64,000 bases of DNA from Deltaproteobacteria bacterium CG11_big_fil_rev_8_21_14_0_20_47_16 (GTDB taxonomy: Bacteria > UBA10199 > GCA-002796325 > 1-14-0-20-47-16). Positions 55,097 through 63,239 of this stretch are shown here, piece after piece (position 1 is the stretch's first letter; each line of letters starts with the position of its first letter). Both the position numbers and the translations under genes were made by a program. The notes below the pieces were generated by a model. That model was not told the DNA's origin. It saw only the letters and a list, made by a program, of their open reading frames with translations, and ran no database searches. Where the stretch lies: NCBI GenBank assembly GCA_002796325.1, contig PCXA01000007.1, positions 80,586-144,585 of the forward strand, given 5' to 3'.

Positions 55097-56517
55097 TCAT
55101 CATCACTATTATTTCATTAGTCGTTGCCGTAGGACTCACCTTCCTTGATGTGCCACTATGGGCTAAGACGCTTGCGATTGCAGCAGCTGTATCCATCACT
55201 GCTTTAGGATTTTTAAAAGAGAGCGCAGTTGCCAGTAAACTTACATCGATTAAACAATTTAAGTCCAGACATCTGCTTGTTGCTGCATTTTTTGTATTTT
55301 TGTTGGCCGTTAATACATTGCTGCGCGTGTATGAACATGTGTGGGATTATTCCAGAACACACATTTATTCACTACGAAAAGAGTCTGTGGATTGGATTGG
55401 TAAAATTAAAAATCCAATGACTGTACATATCTTCTTACGCTCTGATGACAAAACGAGTGCATATGTTGATTGGCTGAAAAATAGCGCATATTCGTTAGGC
55501 AATAAGTTGGATATTCAGGTGCATAATATCAACCGGGATCTCACTCTTGCGGACAAATTTGGAATTCATAAAGTGGGTGAAACTGTTTTGGAGAGCGGCC
55601 CACGCTGGGTGAAGGTTGATGACTTTAAAGAGGCAACACTTATCAAAGGTATTGTGAGGTTGCATAATCGCGAGGGAAGTAGTGTGTGCTTCTCGGTTGA
55701 TCATGGTGAGCCTGATATTTCAGATACCACACCTGCAGGATTATCGTTGGCTGCTGCAGCTGCAAAGGACGTTGGATACGGCGTGCGAACTGTGAGTTTG
55801 CGGTCATCCTCTGACATCGAAACGTCCTGCTCATTACTTGTAATAGTCGCACCACAGTCTGATTTTTTTCCAGAAGAGGCAAGACGTTTATCCACACTAT
55901 TAGGGCATTTGCCAATTTTGCTAGCAGCAGGTCCCAATATGCCACCCAGCCTTTCTGCACTGTTTCAAGAAAAGGGTTTGGGATTTGGCAAGCTACTTGT
56001 CGATCAAGAGAATTTGGAGAGACATGTGCCTCTAACAGATGTGCAAGTTAATCTGGGCGAATCAGAAGTTTTAAGTATGCTTCGTGGTAATATTTACTTG
56101 CCTCAAGTGCAGTCATTGAATTTGGTTGATATGGTTGCGTGGCATTCTGCACTTTCAACACCATATGGTAAGGTCACTGTAGAAGATGATATTAAAAATG
56201 TGGGCCCATTTGTTGTGATTGCTGCAATGCTTTCCGATGATGGTATTAAAGCCTTGGTTGTTGGAAGTAATAAGCCATTCTTGAATGTTAATTGGCGCTA
56301 TGCCAGCAATGGTGCTGCATTTGTGAACTTAATGCAGACATTAGCAGCTGAGAGCGATGTGAAGTTGCCTGATTATGGCATTGTTGATGAGCCAATTATG
56401 GAAATGACAGATTATCAATCACAGTGGATTAGAGGCGTTGTGATTTATGGATTACCGGCAATAATGCTCATGTTGTGTGCGGGAATTTGGATCGTGCACC
56501 GTCGGGTGAAGTCATGA
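55093..56517 (+). CDS. GldG-like ABC transporter auxiliary protein
   Basis: A 474-aa protein with N-terminal membrane segments (about 1-42 and 60-78), a large extracytoplasmic domain and a C-terminal membrane segment (VVIYGLPAIMLMLCAGIWIV). The region after TM (WDYSRTHIYSLRKESVDWIGKIKNPMTVHIFLR) is the DLT..LYTLS..T...L pattern of GldG/ABC-type uncharacterised transport proteins. It probably works with the permease. Ends inside an ATGA overlap with the DUF4340 gene. Confidence 0.8.
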   Translation: MIIITIISLVVAVGLTFLDVPLWAKTLAIAAAVSITALGFLKESAVASKLTSIKQFKSRHLLVAAFFVFLLAVNTLLRVYEHVWDYSRTHIYSLRKESVDWIGKIKNPMTVHIFLRSDDKTSAYVDWLKNSAYSLGNKLDIQVHNINRDLTLADKFGIHKVGETVLESGPRWVKVDDFKEATLIKGIVRLHNREGSSVCFSVDHGEPDISDTTPAGLSLAAAAAKDVGYGVRTVSLRSSSDIETSCSLLVIVAPQSDFFPEEARRLSTLLGHLPILLAAGPNMPPSLSALFQEKGLGFGKLLVDQENLERHVPLTDVQVNLGESEVLSMLRGNIYLPQVQSLNLVDMVAWHSALSTPYGKVTVEDDIKNVGPFVVIAAMLSDDGIKALVVGSNKPFLNVNWRYASNGAAFVNLMQTLAAESDVKLPDYGIVDEPIMEMTDYQSQWIRGVVIYGLPAIMLMLCAGIWIVHRRVKS

Positions 56518-57428
56518 GCAGGTCATTGGGGCAAGTGTTTTTTGTGCTAGGTATAGGGATCGTCATTTTCTTGTTATTGAATATTTCGATTCGTCCCAAA
56601 AAGGAATACGTTTTACAGTTGAATCCATCCAAAGTGGCGTCAGTTACTTTAAAAACAGCAACAACAGATTTAAATTTCCAGCGGAATCTGTCTGGGGTCT
56701 GGGTTATTGTGAGTCAGGGTCAAGTGCATCCTGCAGAAGAACGCGCAATTCAATCCTATTGTGCAGTACTCGCGCGTATGACATTTGTTGAGAAGGTTCC
56801 AGTCACAGAATTTGGTGACGATGCATCCAAATCAGCACTGCATATGGGGGATACCGCTACTGTTTCGATTACATTAGATTCTGGGAAGAAGCTGGAATTA
56901 CAGGTGGGACGCTTATCGCCATCAGGCACTGAATTCTACGCTATGACGAGCCAAAGACCAGATGTTGTCTATCTGGTGCCAAATCAAACTTTGTCGATTT
57001 TAGATCGAGAACCATTAGAATTTTGGTCACGCCAGTTGCTGCCACTATCCACGACCACACAAAAGATTAGTATTAGTGATGGCCAAAAGACATTGCAGTT
57101 AATGCGAACCGAAAAGGGATGGACGGACCTAGATTCTCACCTCGGTGTTGAGCAGATTACAGCGATACTGAAGTTGTTGCAGGCACAGGCCTTTTCAAAT
57201 TTCTATTCGGAATCAGTAGTATCGGAAAAGGGGCTTGCTAGCTATGGCATGACATTGCCTGATGTAGAAATTCGAGTTTCCCAAGACGGTCAGTCGGAGC
57301 AACTCATTCAGCTGTCGCAGTACAATAATCGATATTACGCCTACTTGCCTGATACGAAGAGCATATTCATTTTACAATCTGGCGCAGCATCGCGTCTCTT
57401 TAAGCTTCTACATGAAATTGTTTTGTAA
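56514..57428 (+). CDS. DUF4340 protein
   Basis: A 304-aa protein starting at the ATG at 56514 overlapping the preceding stop. One N-terminal membrane segment (VFFVLGIGIVIFLLLNIS) anchors a periplasmic domain with the DUF4340 pattern (VASVTLKTATTDLNFQRNLSGVWVIVSQ..., VYLVPNQTLSILDREPLEFWSRQLLPL, WTDLDS). DUF4340 genes often follow gldG-like genes in gliding-type operons. The end overlaps the converging subunit-like gene by 21 bp. Confidence 0.75.
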   Translation: MSRSLGQVFFVLGIGIVIFLLLNISIRPKKEYVLQLNPSKVASVTLKTATTDLNFQRNLSGVWVIVSQGQVHPAEERAIQSYCAVLARMTFVEKVPVTEFGDDASKSALHMGDTATVSITLDSGKKLELQVGRLSPSGTEFYAMTSQRPDVVYLVPNQTLSILDREPLEFWSRQLLPLSTTTQKISISDGQKTLQLMRTEKGWTDLDSHLGVEQITAILKLLQAQAFSNFYSESVVSEKGLASYGMTLPDVEIRVSQDGQSEQLIQLSQYNNRYYAYLPDTKSIFILQSGAASRLFKLLHEIVL

Positions 57429-58046
57429 GACAGTGTGGCCTTTTCCTTGTCCATAAATTGGAATGGCCACCTGAAGCCCATATGGGTTGACACTGCCTTT
57501 TCCTGCAGAGTAACGAATATCATCGTTCCCAGGTGGCGCCAATCTGACGGTGCTTCGGGTATCAATATCACTCACGTCCAATTCGTTCGATGATGGCATG
57601 TTGTTCGTTGTAAGGTATAGTTTAACATTTTCTGATGGTTCGTAGCTTAAGTGAACTTTCTTTTCTCCCCAATCTTGCTGACAATAGTAGTTGGCACTAA
57701 TGGGTGGTCCATCGAATACGAATGATACCCACCCTTTGTTGGGGTTTTCCCAATAGGGATGCGTCGATGTTGATTCGCTAGTAATTTCTCCATAGGTGTT
57801 CATTGTGGCTAGTGCGGTTGGTCCAGAGGCGCTGCTGCCGAATGCCACCTTAATGTCGATTGATGTTGGATTTACAATTTGCGATTGGGGATCGCACCGC
57901 GTTGAAACTGTTAATTCAATGAAATCTTCAGCTGCACTTCCTTCTTGAATCGTAGGAATGGCGAGCATAACGAGACACAGTCCTGAAAAAATATAGACCA
58001 TTAGCTTCGCAAATTGGCGAATAGATTTATTGAACTGTAAAGACAT
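57408..58046 (-). CDS. Pilus subunit-like exported protein
   Basis: A 212-aa exported protein. Signal peptide (LMVYIFSGLCLVMLAIPTIQEGSAA) followed by a beta-rich mature domain (FIELTVSTRCDPQSQIVNPTSIDIKVAFG). Two Cys (STRC and YYCQQDW) may form a disulphide. It shares the location and overall plan of the next subunits but lacks their GEV.FGG signature. It overlaps the end of the upstream subunit gene by 20 bp and the end of the converging DUF4340 gene by 21 bp. Confidence 0.55.
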   Translation of the reverse strand: MSLQFNKSIRQFAKLMVYIFSGLCLVMLAIPTIQEGSAAEDFIELTVSTRCDPQSQIVNPTSIDIKVAFGSSASGPTALATMNTYGEITSESTSTHPYWENPNKGWVSFVFDGPPISANYYCQQDWGEKKVHLSYEPSENVKLYLTTNNMPSSNELDVSDIDTRSTVRLAPPGNDDIRYSAGKGSVNPYGLQVAIPIYGQGKGHTVLQNNFM

Positions 58047-58743
58047 AAGTCAGGGTCTCACTATGGTTGGTTGTATTGGTGCCCATTAACTGAATTGAAT
58101 TAAATAGGTCGTATGTTGCTGCACCTTGGGTTCCCCCAAAGGCAATTTCTCCATTCACAATTGTGTCCGCATCACTGCCGTCATTAATTGCTGCTGAACT
58201 AATGAGGCCACCTGCGCCAAATATAACGGCGGCGTTTCCTGCAACACGGTTATCGACTTGATTGGAGGCCTGCCAGCTATTGCTGCCACTGGTTTCCATT
58301 GCTAAATTAAACTGAGTGTCGTCTGCGCCATCACCATATACTGCAAATGAAGCGCTGGTGCTGCTGCTGCATTGAACGCCACCAATTTTGACAAGTGGAC
58401 CTCTATGGTGAAATGTTACATGATTTCCTGAAGCTGCCATACCCGATATGGAAGGTGCGGTGTCGCTATTGATGGCGTTTGTGATATCGCTTGAAATAAC
58501 AAGGTTATTTGCTGCCAATGAATAGTTGCGTTGAGTGCCGGGGCTACTAATTGAATATGAAAGGCTGGGAACAAAGGCGACTACTGTGGGTTCCACACAG
58601 TCGACGGATAGAGTATAATCTGATGCGCTACTCCAAGCCTGCGACCACTCAACATCGTGTTGCCACAAAAGCGTAGCAACAAGAATGGCATTAATGCTCA
58701 GAAGAGCTGTGTTTTTAATCAATGATGTCATGTGAACGCTCAT
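58027..58743 (-). CDS. Pilin-like subunit, paralogue 3
   Basis: A 238-aa exported protein. The ATG at 58743 is preceded by GGGGGAT and follows the hairpin at 58758-58780. A signal peptide (TSLIKNTALLSINAILVATLL) precedes a mature domain with the family pattern YTLSVDCVEPTVVAFVPSLSYSIS, VQCSSSTSASF, IFGAGGLISSAAINDGSDADTIVNGEIAFGG. The two Cys (DC and QC) recur in the other paralogues and probably pair. Role: structural subunit of the putative fimbria. Confidence 0.6.
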   Translation of the reverse strand: MSVHMTSLIKNTALLSINAILVATLLWQHDVEWSQAWSSASDYTLSVDCVEPTVVAFVPSLSYSISSPGTQRNYSLAANNLVISSDITNAINSDTAPSISGMAASGNHVTFHHRGPLVKIGGVQCSSSTSASFAVYGDGADDTQFNLAMETSGSNSWQASNQVDNRVAGNAAVIFGAGGLISSAAINDGSDADTIVNGEIAFGGTQGAATYDLFNSIQLMGTNTTNHSETLTYVFTVQ

Positions 58744-58757
58744 AATCCCCCATGGCA

Positions 58758-58780
58758 CTCTCCCGGACAATCCGGGAGAG
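58758..58780 (-). promoter_or_regulatory. Perfect intercistronic hairpin between two subunit genes
   Basis: CTCTCCCGGA (58758-58767) and TCCGGGAGAG (58771-58780) are perfect inverted repeats with a three-base loop, 10 bp after the 58792 gene's stop and 14 bp before the next start. No T run follows on the minus strand, so it is more likely a processing or stabilising element than a complete terminator. Confidence 0.6.
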
Positions 58781-58791
58781 ACCAAACAGGA

Positions 58792-59520
58792 TTAGATAGC
58801 GTTCGGAATAAACGTCATTGTTAATGTTTCACTAGCGGATGTCCAATTGCTGCTAAATGCCTTAAATTTGGCACCTAACTTAAAGCCGCCAGAAGTATTG
58901 GTTGTATTGCTACCTCCACCAAAGGTAACTTCACCGTCTTGTGTGGTGCCTGCGCTTTCACTGTCATCAATATCTTTGAGATAAGAGGCTTGAATCAAGC
59001 CACCGCTACCATAGATTGCCTTATTGGTGGTGCTCCCATCGATATGGTTGGCAGGTACATACGTTGGAGTGCTCGCTTCCATAAAGATGTCTAGATTGGC
59101 ATCATCTACGGCATCGTTGTCTTTTGCCAAAAGGGCTGATGAATTTTCAGCCTGGCACAAAAGACCTGCAAGTTTCATCTTGGGAGCATTCAAATGGACT
59201 TTAACATAATTATTGTCGGGTGCAGCCACTGTGACAGACCCAACAGTGTCACCATTGATACCATTGGTGAGTGCTACACTTTTGGTGTATGTAGATTGGT
59301 TATCGCGATCACCTGTGCCTGCTGAACGTGAAATAGTGAACGACACATTGGGTACATATACTGCAACAGCATCTTGGGTGCATGATACTGACATTGTTGA
59401 ATCCGCTGATGCGGCAAGCGCATCTGTTGTTGCATCAACATCGACATGCTGCGATAGCATAACTCCTGCTACCGCCAAGGCGGCGAGTCCGCCTAGGTAC
59501 GTCAAGTTATGTTTCTTCAT
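58792..59520 (-). CDS. Pilin-like subunit, paralogue 2 (probable major subunit)
   Basis: A 242-aa exported protein; the ATG at 59520 follows GGAGGAT, which excludes the longer frame. Signal peptide (NLTYLGGLAALAVAGVML). Mature pattern: STMSVSCTQDAVAVYVPNVSFTIS, LAGLLCQAENS, IYGSGGLIQASYLKDIDDSESAGTTQDGEVTFGG, shared with the other two. A strong ribosome site, a long structured leader, a sigma54-like promoter and a downstream hairpin make it the likely most abundant subunit. Confidence 0.62.
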   Translation of the reverse strand: MKKHNLTYLGGLAALAVAGVMLSQHVDVDATTDALAASADSTMSVSCTQDAVAVYVPNVSFTISRSAGTGDRDNQSTYTKSVALTNGINGDTVGSVTVAAPDNNYVKVHLNAPKMKLAGLLCQAENSSALLAKDNDAVDDANLDIFMEASTPTYVPANHIDGSTTNKAIYGSGGLIQASYLKDIDDSESAGTTQDGEVTFGGGSNTTNTSGGFKLGAKFKAFSSNWTSASETLTMTFIPNAI

Positions 59521-59602
59521 AACTCTATCCTCCACTTGTGTGCTCTTTAGTGTCGGAAATATCATGGAGCACATACATCATATTTCCGTTACGTCTCTTT
59601 CA

Positions 59603-59680
59603 CTTGCCTCGACGTACCTTTAGGTCATCTCAAGTTGCCGGCGCCGACGACTTGAGATGATGGGTGGTCGTTAAGGCAAG
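59603..59680 (-). promoter_or_regulatory. Structured 5' leader of the probable major subunit gene
   Basis: Outer pair CTTGCC (59603-59608) / GGCAAG (59675-59680); inner stem TCATCTCAAGT (59625-59635) / ACTTGAGATGA (59650-59660), capped by a GGCGCC palindrome. On the minus strand this starts at the expected transcription start of the sigma54-like promoter. No riboswitch consensus recognised. Confidence 0.55.
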
Positions 59681-59689
59681 GGTTCTTAG

Positions 59690-59706
59690 AGCAATTACTA
59701 TGCCGT
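59690..59706 (-). promoter_or_regulatory. Sigma54-like promoter of the probable major subunit gene
   Basis: Minus strand reads CGGCATAGTAATTGCT: GG, ten bases, GC, matching GGCA and TTGCT of the sigma54 consensus TGGCAC-N5-TTGCW. Expected start about 59680, just before the leader stem. Confidence 0.45.
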
Positions 59707-59968
59707 ATAATGGTTTTAAAAAATCTATTAAAATCAAATAGTTATATTGTTGTGGAAAAAATCAGATTGAGAAATACGGGTGAATTGACAAGAAGGCGTC
59801 ATCCATTTTGAGAAACTAAATTGAAAGTCGAAGTTTAGAAATTAAGCCAAGTTGAATTGATTGTATGCAACATACAAAAACCACGAATATAAAAATCAAC
59901 ACGTTACATCGCTGGGTAAAGTTAACCTCTGAGAAGTTGTTCTACACGGGTAAGTAATGACGCCAAAG

Positions 59969-60688
59969 CTAGAGTTGATGCGGGCTGAAGGTGTACTGTG
60001 TCTGTGGCATTGCTGTGTCATTTGAATCTTGTGATGCAAGCGTTGTGCGAATAACGGTGCGACTTCCTCCTTGTGATGCGCGACCACCAAATACAACTTC
60101 ACCGTTTACCGAGTTGTCGTAATCGTGCCCGTCATCAATTGCGGAATTCCAAATGCGCCCGTTGGTTCCAAACAGCGTGCTGGCGTCATGGGTAACAACC
60201 GCTTGTTTTTGCCACGTTGTTGTTTGTGGGGACGCAATCATGACCGATGTTTCCGGGTGTAACGAGGTGTTGGGATTGCTGACATCGACAGACATGCCAT
60301 GAACGGACTGGCAAAGTAGCCCGGCCACTTTGAAAATGGGCGTTGCGCTTGAAATTTCGACTCTGGAGTCCTCCATGCGCTGGCAATTCGCCTGTGGAAG
60401 CGGGATTCCGTTAATTGGAGATGCGCTATTGAGTGTGGCACTACATGTGTCTGTTGTTGGTGATTGGTGGGGCAGTGAAATGCTGTACTTGGTGTCTGGA
60501 AGGTAGATCGTTACAGCCTCCCGCTGACACGTGACACCAAATTCCATGTCGGCGCTTGCTGAATCAGAGGCGTACACCTCCGCTACATCTAGACCCCCAC
60601 TTTTTTCGCATATCTGAAGGGCCCACCCATAGAGCCCTCCTAAACATGCCATCCAAAGCAGGGGTCTCATGACTTTTACAAGACCCAT
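59969..60688 (-). CDS. Pilin-like subunit, paralogue 1
   Basis: A 239-aa exported protein. The ATG at 60688 follows GGGTGGT; the GTG at 60697 and ATG at 60670 are alternatives. Signal region LLWMACLGGLYGWAL, mature pattern ADMEFGVTCQREAVTIYLPDTKYSIS, VAGLLCQSVHG, LFGTNGRIWNSAIDDGHDYDNSVNGEVVFGG, homologous to the two downstream subunits. It has its own sigma54-like promoter; probably a variant or minor subunit. Confidence 0.6.
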   Translation of the reverse strand: MGLVKVMRPLLWMACLGGLYGWALQICEKSGGLDVAEVYASDSASADMEFGVTCQREAVTIYLPDTKYSISLPHQSPTTDTCSATLNSASPINGIPLPQANCQRMEDSRVEISSATPIFKVAGLLCQSVHGMSVDVSNPNTSLHPETSVMIASPQTTTWQKQAVVTHDASTLFGTNGRIWNSAIDDGHDYDNSVNGEVVFGGRASQGGSRTVIRTTLASQDSNDTAMPQTQYTFSPHQL

Positions 60689-60711
60689 AATGACCACCCA
60701 TATACAGATAC

Positions 60712-60728
60712 TGCATCAGCTGTGCCAA
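60712..60728 (-). promoter_or_regulatory. Sigma54-like promoter of subunit paralogue 1
   Basis: Minus strand reads TGGCACAGCTGATGCA: perfect TGGCAC, GG-N10-GC spacing and ATGCA in place of TTGCA. Expected start near 60700, about 13 bases before the chosen ATG. Confidence 0.6.
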
Positions 60729-60884
60729 TGTGTATTGTATTCAATGGTTGTAAACAGTTGATTTATATGAGTTGAATTATCTTCAAGTTTTTAAGGGGGT
60801 GTTTTGCCAAGCACAGCACACGTTAAATGCTAGATGGGACGAAAATGGGGTAGTTAAAGACAGGTACCACCAAAATGAGAAGTT

Positions 60885-61535
60885 TTAGGATGGGGATAGT
60901 TTTGAGATGAGTTGCTCGGCGACCTGGTGTTTTTCAAGTTTTCCAAGTTTTTGGACTTGGCCATCTTTATATAGGAGGGTCACTTGGTTAAGAGGGCTGC
61001 CCAGGGCAGAAGGTGCATTGGCAACGATGAGGTCGCAGTTTTTGCGTTTCATCTTATCTTTGGCATAGGCCAGCATGTTGCGGGATTCGAGGGCAAAGCC
61101 AACGAGTAGTTGATGCTTCTTTTTGCGTTTGCCGAGTGTGGCCAAAATGTCGGGATTGCGGACGAGTTTGAGCGTCATCGTTGTGCCCGATCCAGCATCC
61201 AGACACTTCTTTATTTTATGTTTTGCCACTTTCGCGGGCCGATAGTCGGATACCGCAGCCGTCATGATCGCAATATCCATTTTGGGGAACAGCTTAAGGC
61301 AGGCGCGATACATGTCTTGTGCACTGACCACCCGAATAACGGAGACACCCTTCGGATCCGGTAGTGTCACCGGTCCTGTAACGAGTGTGACCTTGGCACC
61401 TGCTTTGACAGCGGCATTGGCCAATTCAAATCCCATCAATCCCGATGAGCGATTGGAAAGAAATCGCACAGGGTCCAACATTTCCCATGTGGGCCCAGCG
61501 GTGATGAGAACGTGTTTGTTGTGGAGTGAGGTCAT
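60885..61535 (-). CDS. coaB: Phosphopantothenate-cysteine ligase, stand-alone
   Basis: A 216-aa protein equal to the CoaB half of the usual CoaBC fusion. Motifs: LITAGPTWEMLDPVRFLSNRSSG, MTAAVSDYRPAKVAKHKIKK (with the KxKK-type motif), LVGFALES, NAPSALGS. It joins 4'-phosphopantothenate and cysteine in CoA synthesis. The upstream gene encodes CoaC and overlaps by an ATGA, so the two halves are separate intact genes in one transcript, in reversed-split of the E. coli fusion order (coaC first). Confidence 0.88.
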   Translation of the reverse strand: MTSLHNKHVLITAGPTWEMLDPVRFLSNRSSGLMGFELANAAVKAGAKVTLVTGPVTLPDPKGVSVIRVVSAQDMYRACLKLFPKMDIAIMTAAVSDYRPAKVAKHKIKKCLDAGSGTTMTLKLVRNPDILATLGKRKKKHQLLVGFALESRNMLAYAKDKMKRKNCDLIVANAPSALGSPLNQVTLLYKDGQVQKLGKLEKHQVAEQLISKLSPS

Positions 61536-62053
61536 TGTATTACTGAAACAATATCTGTCAATTCTGGCAAGCGCCCTTCACCGGTGTAGCCGCAGGCCAA
61601 GTCGCCCGATGCGGGTGGAATAATCTGATACCCTAATTCTTTAAGCATCCCCACATTGCGTTGTGTCGCTTTATTTTCCCACATGTGCACATTCATAGCG
61701 GGGGCAAACGTTACTTTCGCGCGTGTGGCGCAGATGACTGTGCTGAGTAAGTCATCACAAATGCCATGTGCCACTTTGGCCATCACGTTCGCAGTGGCTG
61801 GAGCGACCAAAACCTGATCGGCCATATCCGCCAATTGGATATGACCGATCGTTTGTTCTTGAGTCAGATCAAATAGTTCGGTGTGAACCGGATTTTTGGA
61901 AAGCGTTTGCAACGTAAGTGGGGTTACAAATTGCTCGGCGCCCTTGGTCATCACCACGTGCACCGTGTGGCCCTCTTTCACAAGCAGGCGCACCAAGTCC
62001 GGCGTCTTGTACGCGGCAATTCCGCCAGTAATGCCCAAAACAATTGTTGCCAT
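61532..62053 (-). CDS. coaC: Phosphopantothenoylcysteine decarboxylase, stand-alone
   Basis: A 173-aa flavoprotein with the CoaC/HFCD motifs: IVLGITGGIAAYKTPDLVRLL, the active-site His in TIGHIQLADMADQVLVAPATANVMAK, the PAMN motif in FAPAMNVHMW and ASGDLACGYTGEGR. It decarboxylates phosphopantothenoylcysteine to phosphopantetheine with FMN. The ATG at 62053 follows GGAAAT; an in-frame TTG lies four codons upstream. First gene of a two-gene unit with coaB. Confidence 0.9.
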   Translation of the reverse strand: MATIVLGITGGIAAYKTPDLVRLLVKEGHTVHVVMTKGAEQFVTPLTLQTLSKNPVHTELFDLTQEQTIGHIQLADMADQVLVAPATANVMAKVAHGICDDLLSTVICATRAKVTFAPAMNVHMWENKATQRNVGMLKELGYQIIPPASGDLACGYTGEGRLPELTDIVSVIQ

Positions 62054-62197
62054 CGTTATTTCCAATCGTCAGCGGGTGGCGCCGGGTGGGGACCCCATTT
62101 TCGCCAGCAGCCGAGGCCCATGATTCAATTAATCTCGGAGCTTAACGACGGCGATGCCGACAAATGGGGTGATCCGGTGACAGGACCCGATGTAGCG

Positions 62198-63229
62198 TTA
62201 AATAACCTTGATCTTTTCTTTGCCGCCGTATGTTGTCCACCATGGCTTGGCACCTTTTTCCAGAATGCCATTCAATGCCTGAATATTTTTGACGCCACGA
62301 TCTTGAAGCCATGCGGTGAATGCCGCCAAACCTTTTTTGGCATACACAGGAATACCATCTTTCCATGTGGCGCGACCGCAAAGCACGCCATTGAATGGCA
62401 CGCCGGCTTCAACGGCCATCTCTAGGCTTTCACGAAACTCCGCATCAGACACACCTGCACTCAAATAAATGAATGGCTTGGTGGTGACTTTGGCGGTGGC
62501 CTTTAACAATTCAATGGCATCGTTACGGGAGTAAGCAACCCCTTTACCGGCAAACGACTGCGTATTTTCAACGAACTTCATGTTCACTGGGAATTCCACT
62601 TTCAACACATCCACACGGTATTGCGGCTTGCTGAATTCTTCCATGCTCTTGCGCACGATTTCGGGTTTGAGTTTTGCAAAGTCGAGTGACTTTTCATCCA
62701 TTGCATTATGTGGGTAGCCCACAAATTCCAAGAAGAAGGGTAGGCCTTCGGCTTCGCACTCGGCACCAATGCGTTCGACCCATGCATGCTTTTGATCGTT
62801 AATTTCTTTGGGGTCAAATGGGGTGTAGTAGAGCAAAATTTTGCAGCAATCTGCGCCAGCATCTTTCAACCGTTTAACAGAGTATGTTGGCAACAAGTCT
62901 GGCAGGCGTCCTGGCTTGGTGTTGTCGTAACCACTTTCTTCATAGGCCAAAAGTAATCCGCAATTTGTATCGCACTTCTTAGCAGCTGGCAGACCCCACA
63001 CTGGATCCAAGAGCATGGCGCTGGCGTGTGGTGACAAGACTTCGGTTACCGCTGTTTTAAATTCTTCCATCATGGCGTCAGTCACCGCCGATGGATCCAC
63101 ACCTTTATCCTTTGCAATCGCCTTCTTTAAAGAGCCGCGCTGATCCATGGCTGCAGCTGCAATGACACCTTGGGCATTAGACACCTTGGCCATATGGTCA
63201 AACTTAGATTTGCTCATTGTAATTGTCAT
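62198..63229 (-). CDS. lacD: Class I tagatose-1,6-bisphosphate aldolase-type enzyme
   Basis: A 343-aa protein of the LacD family. AAGGAG precedes the ATG. Family pattern: AAAMDQRGSLKKAI, LDPVWGLPA, YEESGYDNTKPGRLPDLL, the Schiff-base Lys in DVLKVEFPVN, and PFIYLSAGVSDAEFRESLEMA. It cleaves tagatose-1,6-bisphosphate (and often fructose-1,6-bisphosphate) to glyceraldehyde-3-phosphate and dihydroxyacetone phosphate. No other lac/tagatose genes are near, so here it may serve as the glycolytic aldolase. It is 10 bp after the aminotransferase on the same strand. Confidence 0.88.
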   Translation of the reverse strand: MTITMSKSKFDHMAKVSNAQGVIAAAAMDQRGSLKKAIAKDKGVDPSAVTDAMMEEFKTAVTEVLSPHASAMLLDPVWGLPAAKKCDTNCGLLLAYEESGYDNTKPGRLPDLLPTYSVKRLKDAGADCCKILLYYTPFDPKEINDQKHAWVERIGAECEAEGLPFFLEFVGYPHNAMDEKSLDFAKLKPEIVRKSMEEFSKPQYRVDVLKVEFPVNMKFVENTQSFAGKGVAYSRNDAIELLKATAKVTTKPFIYLSAGVSDAEFRESLEMAVEAGVPFNGVLCGRATWKDGIPVYAKKGLAAFTAWLQDRGVKNIQALNGILEKGAKPWWTTYGGKEKIKVI

Positions 63230-63239
63230 GGGGTTCTCC

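Larger units (their letters stand above)
59521..59968. other. 448-bp intergenic region between two subunit genes
   Basis: It holds the leader structure (59603-59680) and sigma54-like promoter (59690-59706) of the 58792 gene. The remainder (about 59710-59968) is AT-rich with short inverted stretches but no open frame with a ribosome site, tRNA or terminator that I can support. Confidence 0.7.

Noticed and set aside
59603..59680. Cyclic di-GMP or other known riboswitch in the subunit leader
   Set aside because: The structure is clear but I see none of the conserved loop motifs of the GEMM or other common classes.
60885..62053. Possible frameshift splitting a coaBC fusion
   Set aside because: Both halves are complete with proper ends and join through an ATGA overlap, so they read as two intact genes.
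61883..62425. 180-aa open frame on the plus strand opposite coaC and the aldolase gene
   Set aside because: Antisense shadow of two conserved enzymes; composition is biased by the genes beneath.
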